Positions 33,627 through 42,850 of a stretch of DNA of 64,000 nucleotides are shown here, piece by piece. The notes under the pieces are model-generated. The model was not told the origin of the DNA, made no database searches, and was given only the letters and a program-made list of their open reading frames with translations. How positions within the stretch are numbered: position 1 is the first letter of the stretch; each line of letters opens with the position of its first letter. The stretch lies in NCBI GenBank assembly GCA_934141535.1, contig CAKPCH010000005.1, positions 62,001 through 126,000 of the forward strand, in the 5' to 3' direction. The stretch comes from an uncultured Bacilli bacterium (GTDB lineage Bacteria; Bacillota_I; Bacilli_A; RF39; UBA660). The translations under genes were made by a program, and so were the position numbers.

Positions 33627-34856
33627 ATGGGAAAAATTAAAGATGTAATAGGAAGAGAAATATTAGATTCAAGAGGTAATCCTACAGTAGAAGTAGATGT
33701 TATATTAGAAAATGGAATATTAGGTAGAGCACAAGTTCCAAGTGGTGCTTCAACGGGAGAAAGAGAAGCATTAGAAATGCGTGACGGTGGTACTAGATTT
33801 TTAGGTAAAGGCGTATTAAATGCAGTAGGTCATGTAAATCATGAATTAAAGGATTTAGTTGTTGGTATGGAATCAACTAATCAAAAAGAAATAGATTTAG
33901 CTATGATAAAATTAGATGGTACTAAGACAAAATCAAAATTGGGTGCTAATGCCATACTTGGTGTATCTATGGCTGTTTTAGCTGCTTCAGCAAAAGAAGC
34001 AAATATGCCTTTATATAAATATGTAGGAAATGGTACTATATTACCTAAACCTATGATGAATATAATAAATGGTGGTTGTCATGCTACTAACAATCTTGAC
34101 TTTCAAGAGTTTATGATTATACCACAAAGAGATACAATAAAAGAAAGAATTAGAGTTGGTTCAGAAGTATTTCATACATTAAAAAAAGTATTAACTAAAA
34201 GAGGCCTTTCAACAGGAGTAGGAGATGAAGGTGGATTTGCTCCAGATCTTAATAGCAATCAAGAAGGATTTGAACTTATAATAGAAGCAATAAAAGAAGC
34301 AGGGTATGTACCTGGTATGGATGTTATGTTAGCAATCGATGTTGCTGCATCAGAACTATATAAAGATGGTAAATACGAACTTAAAGGAGAAAATAGAAGT
34401 TTAACTTGTGAAGAACTAATTGATTTTTATGAAGAATTAATAAATAAATATCCTATAATATCAATAGAAGATCCAGTAGATGAAAATGATTTTGAAGGAT
34501 TTAAATTAATAACAGATAGATTAGGTAAAAGAATACAATTAGTAGGTGATGATTTATTTGTTACTAATAAAGAGTATTTACAAAAAGGTATAGATATGGG
34601 TGCTGGAAATGCAATACTTTTAAAAGTTAATCAAATAGGAACAATTACAGAAACTTTAGAAACAATAGATTTAGCTAAGAAAAATGGTTATAATACAATA
34701 ATTTCACATAGAAGTGGAGAAACAGAAGATACAACAATAGCTGATCTTGCAGTTGGACTTAATTTAGGACAAATAAAAACAGGCTCAATGTCAAGAACCG
34801 ATAGAATGTGCAAATACAATCAATTAATTAGAATAGAAGAAGATTTAAATAAATAA
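33627..34856 (+). CDS. eno: Enolase (phosphopyruvate hydratase)
   Basis: The 409-residue enzyme converts 2-phosphoglycerate to phosphoenolpyruvate in glycolysis. REILDSRGNPTVEVDV and VPSGASTGEREALEMRDG are the N-terminal signatures. GVGDEGGFAPDL holds the catalytic Glu, SIEDPVDENDF and LVGDDLFVTN the magnesium ligands, LLKVNQIGT the catalytic Lys, and SHRSGETEDTTIADL the phosphate-binding loop. It is about 20 residues shorter than typical bacterial enolases (about 430). GGCHATNNLDFQEFMI shows Thr where most have Asp in HADNN. RBS AAAGGTAAG overlaps the end of the upstream gene. Last gene of the murD operon; a terminator follows. Confidence 0.97.
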   Translation: MGKIKDVIGREILDSRGNPTVEVDVILENGILGRAQVPSGASTGEREALEMRDGGTRFLGKGVLNAVGHVNHELKDLVVGMESTNQKEIDLAMIKLDGTKTKSKLGANAILGVSMAVLAASAKEANMPLYKYVGNGTILPKPMMNIINGGCHATNNLDFQEFMIIPQRDTIKERIRVGSEVFHTLKKVLTKRGLSTGVGDEGGFAPDLNSNQEGFELIIEAIKEAGYVPGMDVMLAIDVAASELYKDGKYELKGENRSLTCEELIDFYEELINKYPIISIEDPVDENDFEGFKLITDRLGKRIQLVGDDLFVTNKEYLQKGIDMGAGNAILLKVNQIGTITETLETIDLAKKNGYNTIISHRSGETEDTTIADLAVGLNLGQIKTGSMSRTDRMCKYNQLIRIEEDLNK

Positions 34857-34881
34857 AGAAATTTCAATTTTCTTTATTTTT
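34850..34881 (+). terminator. Rho-independent terminator of eno
   Basis: AAATAAAGAAA and TTTCTTTATTT pair with a short loop, followed by a T run and overlapping the stop codon. Confidence 0.7.
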
Positions 34882-34979
34882 TTATGTATTACAAAAAAGC
34901 AAAAATGGTTTTGTAATTTGTTTACTTTGCTTTTTTGTTATTTTTAGTGTAGAATAAATATTAGTTAGGTTGTGTTATA

Positions 34980-36059
34980 GTGAATAGTAATAAAAGAAAA
35001 ATATATTGGAATATTGTAAAAGCATTAGGTATAATTTCTATAGTTATTGGACATAGTTGGGCTAAGCTTGTTAGATTTGTTTATTTTTATCATTTACCTC
35101 TTTTTTTCTTTGTTGGTGGTGCTTTATATAATGAGATAAAATATGGTAATGACCCTTATCTTAATTTTAGTTCAAAGATAAAAAATAATTGGTTGAAGTA
35201 TGTACAATTTATTATATTTTTTACTCTTATACATAATATTTTATTAGAAAATGGTTTAATAATAAATACAAATCATTATGGTGTTAAGGAAATTGCTGTT
35301 TCATGTGTGAATTCATTTGTTTTTATACGTAAAGAAACTTTGGGAGGAGCACTATGGTTTGTTCCAACATTTATTTTATCTTCAACATTATTTGGAGTCA
35401 TTATATATTTTAGTAATAAAATTTTCAAAATTTTTAAAGAAAATAAAAATGTTAAAAATTGTTTTATAATACTTGCTACTGTATTTTGTGGCTTAACTGG
35501 TTTTTATTTTATTACTAGACAAGTTGATTTATCATATCGTCTTCAAATATGCTTTTTAGTTGTTCCCTTTTTTACTTTTGGATACTATTTTAAGAATCAT
35601 GCAGAAAATACTAAGAATAAATTAAATATATTTATGTTTATTGTTTCTTTTATATTTATGTTATATGTTTATTTTAAAACTAATCTTTCAATTGATTTGT
35701 CTTTTAATAAGATAACTAATTTATATTTATTTTATCCTGTTTCTTTTGCAGGTATATACTTTTGTTTATATTTGAGTGGATTAATATCTAAAATAAAATA
35801 TATAAATATCTTTTTTGATAAGATAGGAACTTATTCTTATGAAATTATGGGATTGCACTTTCTAGTATTTAAAATAATTGATTTTGTATATGCTAAAGCA
35901 AATGGAATTGTTAATCCAAAAGTATATGGAGTTTTTCCTTATGCATTTGGTAAACTGCATTTGTTATACGTTGTTCTTGGTGTTTTAATTCCTGTTGTAA
36001 TTTTTATGTTAATTGATATCATAAAGAAAAAAATTAAAAAAAAGTTTAACTTTAATTAA
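34980..36059 (+). CDS. Acyltransferase 3 family membrane protein
   Basis: This 359-residue protein has about ten membrane helices. The first, KALGIISIVIGHSWAKLVRF, has the catalytic-type His of acyltransferase-3 (OafA/Fucose4NAc-type) enzymes. FYHLPLFFFVGGALYNE is the second family motif (R/H-PLFF-x-SG). Such enzymes move acetyl or other acyl groups from the cytoplasm onto surface sugars or peptidoglycan. The GTG start at 34980 is used because the frame opens there; the upstream ribosome site is weak. It is richer in TTT/TTA than its neighbours and stands alone between two terminators, so it may be an accessory gene. The substrate is unknown. Confidence 0.78.
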   Translation: MNSNKRKIYWNIVKALGIISIVIGHSWAKLVRFVYFYHLPLFFFVGGALYNEIKYGNDPYLNFSSKIKNNWLKYVQFIIFFTLIHNILLENGLIINTNHYGVKEIAVSCVNSFVFIRKETLGGALWFVPTFILSSTLFGVIIYFSNKIFKIFKENKNVKNCFIILATVFCGLTGFYFITRQVDLSYRLQICFLVVPFFTFGYYFKNHAENTKNKLNIFMFIVSFIFMLYVYFKTNLSIDLSFNKITNLYLFYPVSFAGIYFCLYLSGLISKIKYINIFFDKIGTYSYEIMGLHFLVFKIIDFVYAKANGIVNPKVYGVFPYAFGKLHLLYVVLGVLIPVVIFMLIDIIKKKIKKKFNFN

Positions 36060-36061
36060 TT

Positions 36062-36088
36062 AAGGATATGTTGGATGTATCCTTTTTT
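36062..36088 (+). terminator. Rho-independent terminator
   Basis: AAGGATA and TATCCTT form a 7-bp stem with a 9-base loop, followed by a T run. Confidence 0.75.
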
Positions 36089-36273
36089 ATTTAACTATAC
36101 AACATTTTTGTAAATTAGTCGTAAAGTTTAATATAATTTTTCATGAAAAAAAGGAAATTACAAAAAAATATATAATAATATAATTGAAGAGAGCGAAAAA
36201 AAGAAAATTTTTCTTTAACTATTTTATGATTAATGTTATAATATAAATAGATGCTAGTGGAGGTTATCTAGAT

Positions 36274-38451
36274 ATGGCAAAGAATAAAAAAAGAAAAGAT
36301 GAAAATGTAGAACCTAAAGGTTATATTATAGAATTAAAGGGTATATTACTTGTATTAGTAGCAATCATAGGTTTATGCCCATTTGGTATAGTAGCAGAGT
36401 TTATTAAAGGATTTTCATGCTTCTTATTTGGAACTTTGTGGGCTTTATTTTTAGTAGTACTTGGTATATGCGGTTTTTATACAATAATAACTCGTAAATT
36501 TCCTAAAATATTAAGTGGTAAAACTGTAGGTATATTTGTAATATTAATAGGAGTATTAACTCTTTTACACTTACCTTATGTAAAAGCAAAAGGTATAGAT
36601 CCAAATAATTTTGATATAACAGAAAATGGTATATCAGTATTAGAATCAACAGTTAATAATGTAATGTCTTATATAAAAACAAATATAGGTGGTACTGATA
36701 CTGGAGGAGGTATTATAGGTGCTATATTTGTAAGTGCTTTTGTATCTCTTCTTACCCTTAATGGTACTATATTTGTTTCAATTGCTTTAATAGTATGTGG
36801 TGTAATTATATATACAGGATTATCTTTATATGAGTTATTTAAGAAGACTCAAGATGAAGTTAAGAAGGTTGCTAATAAAGTACATGTACCTAAAAAAGAT
36901 AAGAAAAAAGAAATAGTTGAAGAAAAAGAAGAAGAACCAGTAACTGAAGAAGTGAAAGAGGTTAGTGCTTATGAACCAATAGAGCAACCAACTCAAAATT
37001 TAATAAGAAAATACGTTTATCCACCAATTTCTCTTTTAAATAAACCAGTAAAAAATGATAATAAAGAAAATGATGCTGCTATAAAGAACAATATTCCTAT
37101 ATTAATTCAAGTATTAAAGGATTTTGGTATAGAAGCTAAAGTTGTTGATACTCATATAGGTCCTGCTGTAACTCAATATGAATTTGAAATAAAAGCAGGT
37201 ACTAAGTTAAGTAAAATACTTGGTTTAAATAGGGAAATAGCACTTGCTTTAGCTGCTAAAGATGTACGTATACAAGCACCAATACCAGGTAAAAAAACAA
37301 TAGGTATAGAGCTTCCAAATAAAAATATATCTATGGTAAGTGTAAGAGAAGTATTAACTAGTGTTCCATCATCAAAAGCATCTTCTAAATTATTAGCAGT
37401 TTTAGGAAGAGATATAATGGGTAATCCACAATGGATGGAAATTAATAAAACACCACACCTTTTAGTAGCAGGTTCTACAGGTAGTGGTAAATCAGTTTGT
37501 ATAAATAGTATAATTGCTTCTATATTAATGAGAACAAAACCAGATGAAGTTAAACTTGTTCTTGTTGACCCTAAAAAAGTAGAACTTTCTATATATAATG
37601 GAGTACCACATCTTTTAGCGCCCGTTGTAACAGATCCAAAAAAAGCAAATGTTGCTTTAAAAAGAATAGTATCTGAAATGGAAAGAAGATATGACGTATT
37701 TGAAGAGAGTAAAACAAAAAATATAGAAAGTTATAATGCTTATATAGACAAGCAAAATGAATCTCTTCCAAATGATCAAAAGATTAAACACATGCCATAT
37801 ATAGTTGTAATAATAGATGAGTTAGCAGACCTTATGTTAGTAGCTGCTAAAGAAGTAGAAGATTCTATTATGCGTATAACACAAATGGCACGTGCTGCTG
37901 GAATACATTTAATAGTAGCTACTCAACGTCCATCAACAGATGTAATTACAGGTGTAGTTAAAGCAAATATTCCATCACGTATTTCATTTGCAGTATCAAG
38001 TGGTATAGATTCAAGAACTATCCTTGATATGGTGGGTGCTGAAAAATTACTTGGAAAAGGTGATATGTTATTCTTACCACAAGGTACTAATGTTCCACTT
38101 CGTATACAAGGAACATTCATATCTGAAGAAGAAACTAAAAACATAGTAGACTTTGTTTGTAATCAACAAAAAGCACAATATGATGAGACTATATTAATGG
38201 ATGATGAAGAAAAAGGTGCTACAACAATGTTAGAAAATAAAGATGACTATGAAGAGCCACTTTATAATGAGATAGTAGACTTTGTAGTGTCTCAAGGAAA
38301 AGCAAGTGCTTCATTATTACAAAGAAGATTTAGACTTGGATACAATAGAGCAGCACGTTGTATTGACTTGTTAGAAGAACGTGGTATAGTAGGACCACAA
38401 AATGGCTCTAAACCACGTGAAGTACTTGTAGGAAATAATAAAGAAGAATAA
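36274..38451 (+). CDS. ftsK: DNA translocase FtsK/SpoIIIE
   Basis: The 725-residue motor pumps chromosomal DNA through the division or sporulation septum. Four membrane helices occupy residues 18-190, followed by an acidic linker (KEKEEEPVTEEVKEVSAYEP). The motor domain has the alpha part (IPILIQVLKDFGIEAKVVDT, GPAVTQYEFEIKAGTKLSKI), Walker A VAGSTGSGKSVCINS near residue 405 and Walker B YIVVIIDELADLMLVA near 512. The C-terminal gamma winged helix (SQGKASASLLQRRFRLGYNR) reads KOPS/SRS sequences. Size and short linker are as in SpoIIIE. RBS GGAGG lies 10 bases before the ATG. Confidence 0.95.
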   Translation: MAKNKKRKDENVEPKGYIIELKGILLVLVAIIGLCPFGIVAEFIKGFSCFLFGTLWALFLVVLGICGFYTIITRKFPKILSGKTVGIFVILIGVLTLLHLPYVKAKGIDPNNFDITENGISVLESTVNNVMSYIKTNIGGTDTGGGIIGAIFVSAFVSLLTLNGTIFVSIALIVCGVIIYTGLSLYELFKKTQDEVKKVANKVHVPKKDKKKEIVEEKEEEPVTEEVKEVSAYEPIEQPTQNLIRKYVYPPISLLNKPVKNDNKENDAAIKNNIPILIQVLKDFGIEAKVVDTHIGPAVTQYEFEIKAGTKLSKILGLNREIALALAAKDVRIQAPIPGKKTIGIELPNKNISMVSVREVLTSVPSSKASSKLLAVLGRDIMGNPQWMEINKTPHLLVAGSTGSGKSVCINSIIASILMRTKPDEVKLVLVDPKKVELSIYNGVPHLLAPVVTDPKKANVALKRIVSEMERRYDVFEESKTKNIESYNAYIDKQNESLPNDQKIKHMPYIVVIIDELADLMLVAAKEVEDSIMRITQMARAAGIHLIVATQRPSTDVITGVVKANIPSRISFAVSSGIDSRTILDMVGAEKLLGKGDMLFLPQGTNVPLRIQGTFISEEETKNIVDFVCNQQKAQYDETILMDDEEKGATTMLENKDDYEEPLYNEIVDFVVSQGKASASLLQRRFRLGYNRAARCIDLLEERGIVGPQNGSKPREVLVGNNKEE

Positions 38452-38502
38452 AATTCGACAAATTAAAACTAATTATTAAGATACAATAAAATTGGTGATA
38501 TT

Positions 38503-38967
38503 ATGAAAAAATATTTTGTAACAATTTTAATGGCTATAATAGTTGGTTTTTTTCTTGCTAATTTTTTTATAAAACAATATGATGACTATAAAGGTATAGG
38601 AGTATCATCAAGTACAGAAGAACTATATTTTATACAATATGGTGTATTTTCTAATAAAGAGAGTTTAGAAGAAAATACTATATCATTAGGAAACTATATA
38701 TACAATGTAGAAGATGATAAATACTATGTTTTTATAGGAATAACAGCTATAGAAGATAATGCTAAAAAAATATCTGATTATTATAAGACATTAGGTTATG
38801 AAACCATAATAAAAAAATATCAAATATCAAATAAAGATTTTATAGAGCAATTAAAAACGTATGATGAAGTTATAAAAGAAACACAAGATAAAACTGCACT
38901 TTCCTCAGTAATAAATCAAGTATTAATAAAATATGAGGAGGTGGTAATAAATGGGAGTAAGAATTAA
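38503..38967 (+). CDS. Single-pass membrane protein with SPOR-like domain (SpoIIB-like position)
   Basis: The 154-residue protein has one N-terminal membrane helix (ILMAIIVGFFLANFFIKQY) and an extracellular part with ELYFIQYGVFSNKESLEENT, YYVFIGITAIEDNAKKISDY and YKTLGYETIIKKYQI. This order (Q-x-G-x-F then Y-V-x-x-G) is the pattern of SPOR peptidoglycan-binding domains. In Bacillus the SPOR protein SpoIIB is encoded just before maf, radC and mreBCD; here the next genes are radC, mreC and mreD, so a SpoIIB-like role in septal remodelling is plausible. Its 3' end overlaps radC by 17 bases. Identity is inferred from motif and context. Confidence 0.55.
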   Translation: MKKYFVTILMAIIVGFFLANFFIKQYDDYKGIGVSSSTEELYFIQYGVFSNKESLEENTISLGNYIYNVEDDKYYVFIGITAIEDNAKKISDYYKTLGYETIIKKYQISNKDFIEQLKTYDEVIKETQDKTALSSVINQVLIKYEEVVINGSKN

Positions 38968-39640
38968 AGATATACCATTAAATGATAGGCCATGTGAAAG
39001 ATTAATTATAAATGGAGTAGGTACATTAAGTAATGAAGAATTACTTGCTATAATATTTAAAACTGGAACTAAAGGAAATTCTGCTAAAGATCTTAGTAAT
39101 GAATTATTAAGTAAAGTAGGAGATATAAAAAATTTAAAAAATATAAATTTAGAATCTTTAAGAAGAATAAAAGGAATAGGTACTAGTAAAGCTTGTAATT
39201 TACTTGCTTGTATTGAACTAGGTAAAAGAATAAATAGAGAGGTTGAAAAAATAAATGATGTTCAATTAAAAAGTTCACAATTAGTTTATAAATTTTATAA
39301 AGATAGAATAGGTGATTTAAAACAAGAACACTTTTATTGTGTATACTTAGATAATTCAAAAAAGATAATAAAAGATAAATTACTTTTTATAGGTACTGTT
39401 AACTATAGTTTGGTACACCCACGTGAAGTATTTAAAGAAGCATATTTATTAGGAGCGAGCGCTATTATATGTATACATAATCATCCAAGTGGTAATACTA
39501 TACCAAGTAAACAAGATATTGATATAACTTCTTCATTAATAAAAGCAGGAGAATTACTTGGTATAAAAGTAATTGATCATATAATAATAGGACATAATAA
39601 TTATTATAGCTTTTTAGAAAATGGAGATATTACCTTTTAA
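38951..39640 (+). CDS. radC: RadC family protein (JAMM metalloprotease fold)
   Basis: The 229-residue protein has an N-terminal helix-hairpin-helix-like region (PCERLIINGVGTLSNEELLA, SLRRIKGIGTSKACNLLA) and a C-terminal JAB1/MPN domain. Metal ligands are in SLVHPREVFKEA and the RadC signature IICIHNHPSGNTIPSKQDI. RadC is named for DNA repair, but its biochemical role is unsettled. The start ATG 38951 follows AGGAGGTGG and overlaps the SPOR-like gene. It sits upstream of mreC and mreD as in Bacillus, but mreB is absent from between them. Confidence 0.93.
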   Translation: MGVRIKDIPLNDRPCERLIINGVGTLSNEELLAIIFKTGTKGNSAKDLSNELLSKVGDIKNLKNINLESLRRIKGIGTSKACNLLACIELGKRINREVEKINDVQLKSSQLVYKFYKDRIGDLKQEHFYCVYLDNSKKIIKDKLLFIGTVNYSLVHPREVFKEAYLLGASAIICIHNHPSGNTIPSKQDIDITSSLIKAGELLGIKVIDHIIIGHNNYYSFLENGDITF

Positions 39641-39678
39641 AAAAATTAAATATATATTATAATAATAAAGGAGGTATT

Positions 39679-40527
39679 ATGAAGAGAAAAAATAAAAATA
39701 TTAAAATAATTATATCTATAATAATAATAGTTGTATTATTACTTAAAATTACCTCTAGAATATTAGATGATAAGAAAGAATTAAATTTTTTTGAAAAAAC
39801 TATAAAAGATTCAATAGTATTCGTAGAAAAAATATTTTATTCACCAATATCATATATAAAAGATAAAATAGAAATATCAAAAGAGACAAAAGATTTATAT
39901 AAAAAATACACAAAATTAAAAGAGAAAGAAGAAAAAACAGAAATATATTATTCACAAATAAAAGAATTACAAAAAGAGTTAGCACAGTTAAAATCACTAT
40001 TAGATCTTAATGCTACGTTATCTGAATATAGTTATGTAAATGCTACAGTAATAACTAGAAATGTTATGTATTGGTATAATACATTAACTATAGATAAAGG
40101 AAGTAAGAATGGTATTAAAAAAGATGATGCAGTTATTACTTCAAATGGTCTTATAGGCAAGATAATAAAAGTTAGTAATTTTTCTAGTACAGTTAAGCTT
40201 TTAACAACAGAAAATATAAATAATAAAATATCTATAAAAATTAATTCTAATGAAACAGAATTATATGGTTTATTATATAGTTATGATAGTAATAATAATG
40301 TTTATAAAATAGAAGGAATAGAGGATGCTAGTTCTATAAGCAAAGGAGATTATGTAACAACTACAGGACTTACAAATTATTTTCCAAGTGGAATATTAAT
40401 AGGTCATGTATCACGTGTAGTTAAAGATGAATATGATTTAAATAGTGTTGTTGAAGTAACACCTTCAGTAAATTTTGATAATATAAGTTTTGTAACTGTA
40501 TTAAATAGAAAGGCTAGTAGAGAATGA
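39679..40527 (+). CDS. mreC: Rod shape-determining protein MreC
   Basis: The 282-residue protein has an N-terminal membrane helix (IIISIIIIVVLLLKI), a coiled coil (about 60-105, LYKKYTKLKEKEEKTEIYYS) and an extracellular beta-rich domain with ATVITRNVMYWYNTLTIDKG, KKDDAVITSNGLIGKIIKVS and KGDYVTTTGLTNYFPSGILI, hallmark MreC sequences. It scaffolds the elongasome that builds the lateral wall. AAAGGAGGT precedes the ATG, and the stop overlaps mreD by four bases. Confidence 0.92.
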   Translation: MKRKNKNIKIIISIIIIVVLLLKITSRILDDKKELNFFEKTIKDSIVFVEKIFYSPISYIKDKIEISKETKDLYKKYTKLKEKEEKTEIYYSQIKELQKELAQLKSLLDLNATLSEYSYVNATVITRNVMYWYNTLTIDKGSKNGIKKDDAVITSNGLIGKIIKVSNFSSTVKLLTTENINNKISIKINSNETELYGLLYSYDSNNNVYKIEGIEDASSISKGDYVTTTGLTNYFPSGILIGHVSRVVKDEYDLNSVVEVTPSVNFDNISFVTVLNRKASRE

Positions 40528-40982
40528 TATTTATTATTTTAATTATTTCATTTATATTAGAACTTTTATTTACAAATATAATACCACTTAATAGTATTTT
40601 AATTCCTATGTTTACTTTAGTAAGTTTAGTATTACTATATCCTTTGTTTAAAAATAAAAATAATTATTTAATAACTTGTCTTATAGTAGGCTTACTATAT
40701 GATATTTATTGCAGTTCATTATTTATAAATACTTTAACATTTAGTTTATGTGGATATTTAATTTCTATTATATTTCATTTTATTACAGTTAACATTCAAA
40801 GTAATATATTAATAAGTATTATTTTAATTATTTTATTTAGAACTATAAGTTATACTTTATTAATTATAAATGATTATACTATGTTTAATATTAATATTTT
40901 ATTAAAAGGAATATATAGTTCGTTAATTATTAACTTAATATATGCATTTATTTTAAATATTATAATTAAAATAAAAGAATAA
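40524..40982 (+). CDS. mreD: Rod shape-determining protein MreD
   Basis: The 152-residue protein is almost entirely hydrophobic, with five or six membrane helices, the size and topology of MreD. LIVGLLYDIYCSSLFINTLT is the most recognisable stretch (family G-x-x-x-D-x-x). It starts inside the mreC stop codon (ATGA) and is co-translated. The sequence is weakly conserved, so assignment depends strongly on its position. Confidence 0.8.
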   Translation: MIFIILIISFILELLFTNIIPLNSILIPMFTLVSLVLLYPLFKNKNNYLITCLIVGLLYDIYCSSLFINTLTFSLCGYLISIIFHFITVNIQSNILISIILIILFRTISYTLLIINDYTMFNINILLKGIYSSLIINLIYAFILNIIIKIKE

Positions 40983-40993
40983 AGAGGTGTGTT

Positions 40994-41593
40994 ATGTTGG
41001 AGAGTGCTATTTATGTTTTTGTTGTTTTAATAGCTACTTTAGTTATACTAGTTTGCTTTATTGGAATAATATTATCAGTTAGTTTTCAAAAAAAGAAAAA
41101 TAAAAAATATAAAGAATGTATTGATACAATAAATAAAAATAATATAGATACAATTTCTTTTAAAGATGGATTAACTAAAGAAGAAATTATAAATATTATA
41201 GATGTAAATGTAGATGAATTTATGAAAACTTTGTATAATACTTTTTTAGACTTTCAACATAAGTTAAATGAAAATGATAAGTCTTTAGAAAATTTATTAA
41301 CTGGTTTTATAAAAGAATACTATATAAATAGAATTGACTTTTTTAGTCAAAAAGGATTTAATGAAGTAGTAGATAATATAAGTTTAATAGGATATTCTAT
41401 ATTAGAATTAAGTACAAATGAGGCAAAATTTAGGATTGCAATTAATTGCAATTCATATAAATTATTAAATAATTCTTTAAAAGAGCAATTTAAAAGTTTA
41501 GAGCAAATACTAATAATCACATATAAAAATATTAACAATAAATGGTTAATTAGTAAAATAGAAAAAGTATACGAAAAAAATTTGAGTGATTAA
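40994..41593 (+). CDS. Single-pass membrane protein, Tim44-like C-terminal part
   Basis: The 199-residue protein has an N-terminal membrane helix (IYVFVVLIATLVILVCFIGI), a short Lys-rich stop-transfer, and a cytoplasmic domain. Residues 120-195 (ISLIGYSILELSTNEAKFRI, then LIITYKNINNKWLISKIEKV) look like an NTF2/Tim44-type fold, in which a final strand reads NxxWLIxxI. This comparison is by eye and uncertain. It follows mreD by 11 bases with AGAGGTGTG and so belongs to the mre operon; a terminator ends the operon. Function unknown. Confidence 0.5.
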   Translation: MLESAIYVFVVLIATLVILVCFIGIILSVSFQKKKNKKYKECIDTINKNNIDTISFKDGLTKEEIINIIDVNVDEFMKTLYNTFLDFQHKLNENDKSLENLLTGFIKEYYINRIDFFSQKGFNEVVDNISLIGYSILELSTNEAKFRIAINCNSYKLLNNSLKEQFKSLEQILIITYKNINNKWLISKIEKVYEKNLSD

Positions 41594-41607
41594 AACCACT
41601 CTTTTTT
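41584..41607 (+). terminator. Rho-independent terminator of the mre operon
   Basis: GAGTG and CACTC form a stem with an 8-base loop, followed by six T; it overlaps the stop codon. Confidence 0.7.
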
Positions 41608-41661
41608 AATTATTGGTAAAAATTGCATGCAAAAAAATAATACAAATGTTCGCAAAAACTA

Positions 41662-41690
41662 TTGACAAACAAAAATTAATCTAGTATAAT
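41662..41690 (+). promoter_or_regulatory. recA: Sigma-A promoter of recA with a possible SOS half-site
   Basis: TTGACA (41662-41667) and TATAAT (41685-41690) are 17 bases apart, a consensus promoter. ACAAATGTTCG just upstream (41642-41652) matches the right half of the Firmicutes LexA box (GAAC-N4-GTTC) but the left half is poor, so LexA control is doubtful. Confidence 0.8.
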
Positions 41691-41720
41691 TAACTTGTAA
41701 TTATAAAGGAGGAAAAAATA

Positions 41721-42755
41721 ATGGCAAAAACTTCAACAGATAAAACATTAGATCAAGTTTTATTAGATATAGAAAAACAATTCGGTAAGGGTGCTGTTAT
41801 GAAATTAGGAGAACATGACCATCAAAAAATAGATACTATATCAAGTGGTTCTATTTCACTTGATATTGCTCTTGGTATAGGCGGATATCCAAAGGGTAGA
41901 ATAATTGAAATATTTGGACCAGAATCAAGTGGTAAAACTACTTTTGCTCTTCATGCAATAGCAGAAGCACAAAGAAAAGGAGGAAGAGCAGCTTTTATTG
42001 ATGCTGAACATGCTTTAGATCCTGTTTATGCTTCTAAACTTGGTGTTAATATAAATGAACTATTATTATCACAACCTGATAATGGTGAACAAGCACTAGA
42101 AATATGTGAAGCTTTAGTAAGAAGTGGTGCTATAAGTATAATTGTAATAGATTCAGTTGCTGCACTTGTACCTCAAGCAGAAATTGAGGGTGAAATGGGA
42201 GACTCTCATGTAGGATTACAAGCTCGTCTTATGTCACAAGCTTTAAGAAAGTTATCAGGAATAGTAAATAAAACTAATACAGTAGTAATATTTATAAACC
42301 AATTACGTGAAAAAGTTGGTGTTATGTTTGGAAATCCTGAAGTTACCCCAGGAGGACGTGCTTTAAAATTCTATTCATCAGTAAGACTTGAAATCAGAAA
42401 AGGTGAACAAATTAAACTTGGCAGTGATTGTATTGGAAATAGAACAAATATTAAAGTAGTAAAAAATAAAATGGCTCCACCTTTTAAATCTTGTTCAGTA
42501 GATATAATATATGGAGAAGGTGTTTCTATTACTGGAGAAATAGTAGATCTAGGAGTAGAATCTAATGTACTAGAAAAAAGTGGTGCTTGGTATTCTTATA
42601 ACGGAGAAAAAGTAGGACAAGGTAAAGAAAATGTAAAAGAATGGTTAAGAAAAAATCCTAAACAAAAAGAAGAAATAGAAAAGAAAGTGCGTGCTTATTT
42701 TGAAAAAAATGATACATTAGAAATAGGCAAAACAGAAAAAGAAGAAACTAAATAA
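41721..42755 (+). CDS. recA: Recombinase RecA
   Basis: The 344-residue recombinase catalyses strand exchange and activates LexA cleavage. It shows the RecA core: QFGKGAVMKLGEHDHQKIDT, Walker A FGPESSGKTTFALHA near residue 71, IIVIDSVAALVPQAEIEGE (Walker B and L1), the signature LRKLSGIVNKTNTVVIFINQ, and the L2 loop GVMFGNPEVTPGGRALKFYS. The C terminus is short and charged. AAAGGAGG precedes the ATG and it has its own consensus promoter. Regulation by LexA is not clear from the sequence. Confidence 0.98.
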   Translation: MAKTSTDKTLDQVLLDIEKQFGKGAVMKLGEHDHQKIDTISSGSISLDIALGIGGYPKGRIIEIFGPESSGKTTFALHAIAEAQRKGGRAAFIDAEHALDPVYASKLGVNINELLLSQPDNGEQALEICEALVRSGAISIIVIDSVAALVPQAEIEGEMGDSHVGLQARLMSQALRKLSGIVNKTNTVVIFINQLREKVGVMFGNPEVTPGGRALKFYSSVRLEIRKGEQIKLGSDCIGNRTNIKVVKNKMAPPFKSCSVDIIYGEGVSITGEIVDLGVESNVLEKSGAWYSYNGEKVGQGKENVKEWLRKNPKQKEEIEKKVRAYFEKNDTLEIGKTEKEETK

Positions 42756-42762
42756 TAACAAT

Positions 42763-42808
42763 GCAAGTAAATATTTTTGTAATTTTCAAAATATGACTTG
42801 CTTTTTTA
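42763..42808 (+). terminator. Rho-independent terminator of recA
   Basis: GCAAGT pairs with ACTTGC, and inside AATATTTT pairs with AAAATAT, followed by a T run. A similar sequence (AATTTTCAAAA, then a T run) precedes the surface gene at 29471. Confidence 0.75.
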
Positions 42809-42850
42809 TACATTGATGATATAATTAGTTTATATAGAAAGTAGGCAATT

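Noticed and set aside
41642..41652. LexA operator upstream of recA
   Set aside because: Only the right half matches the GAAC-N4-GTTC box; the left half has three mismatches, so it is mentioned only as a possibility.
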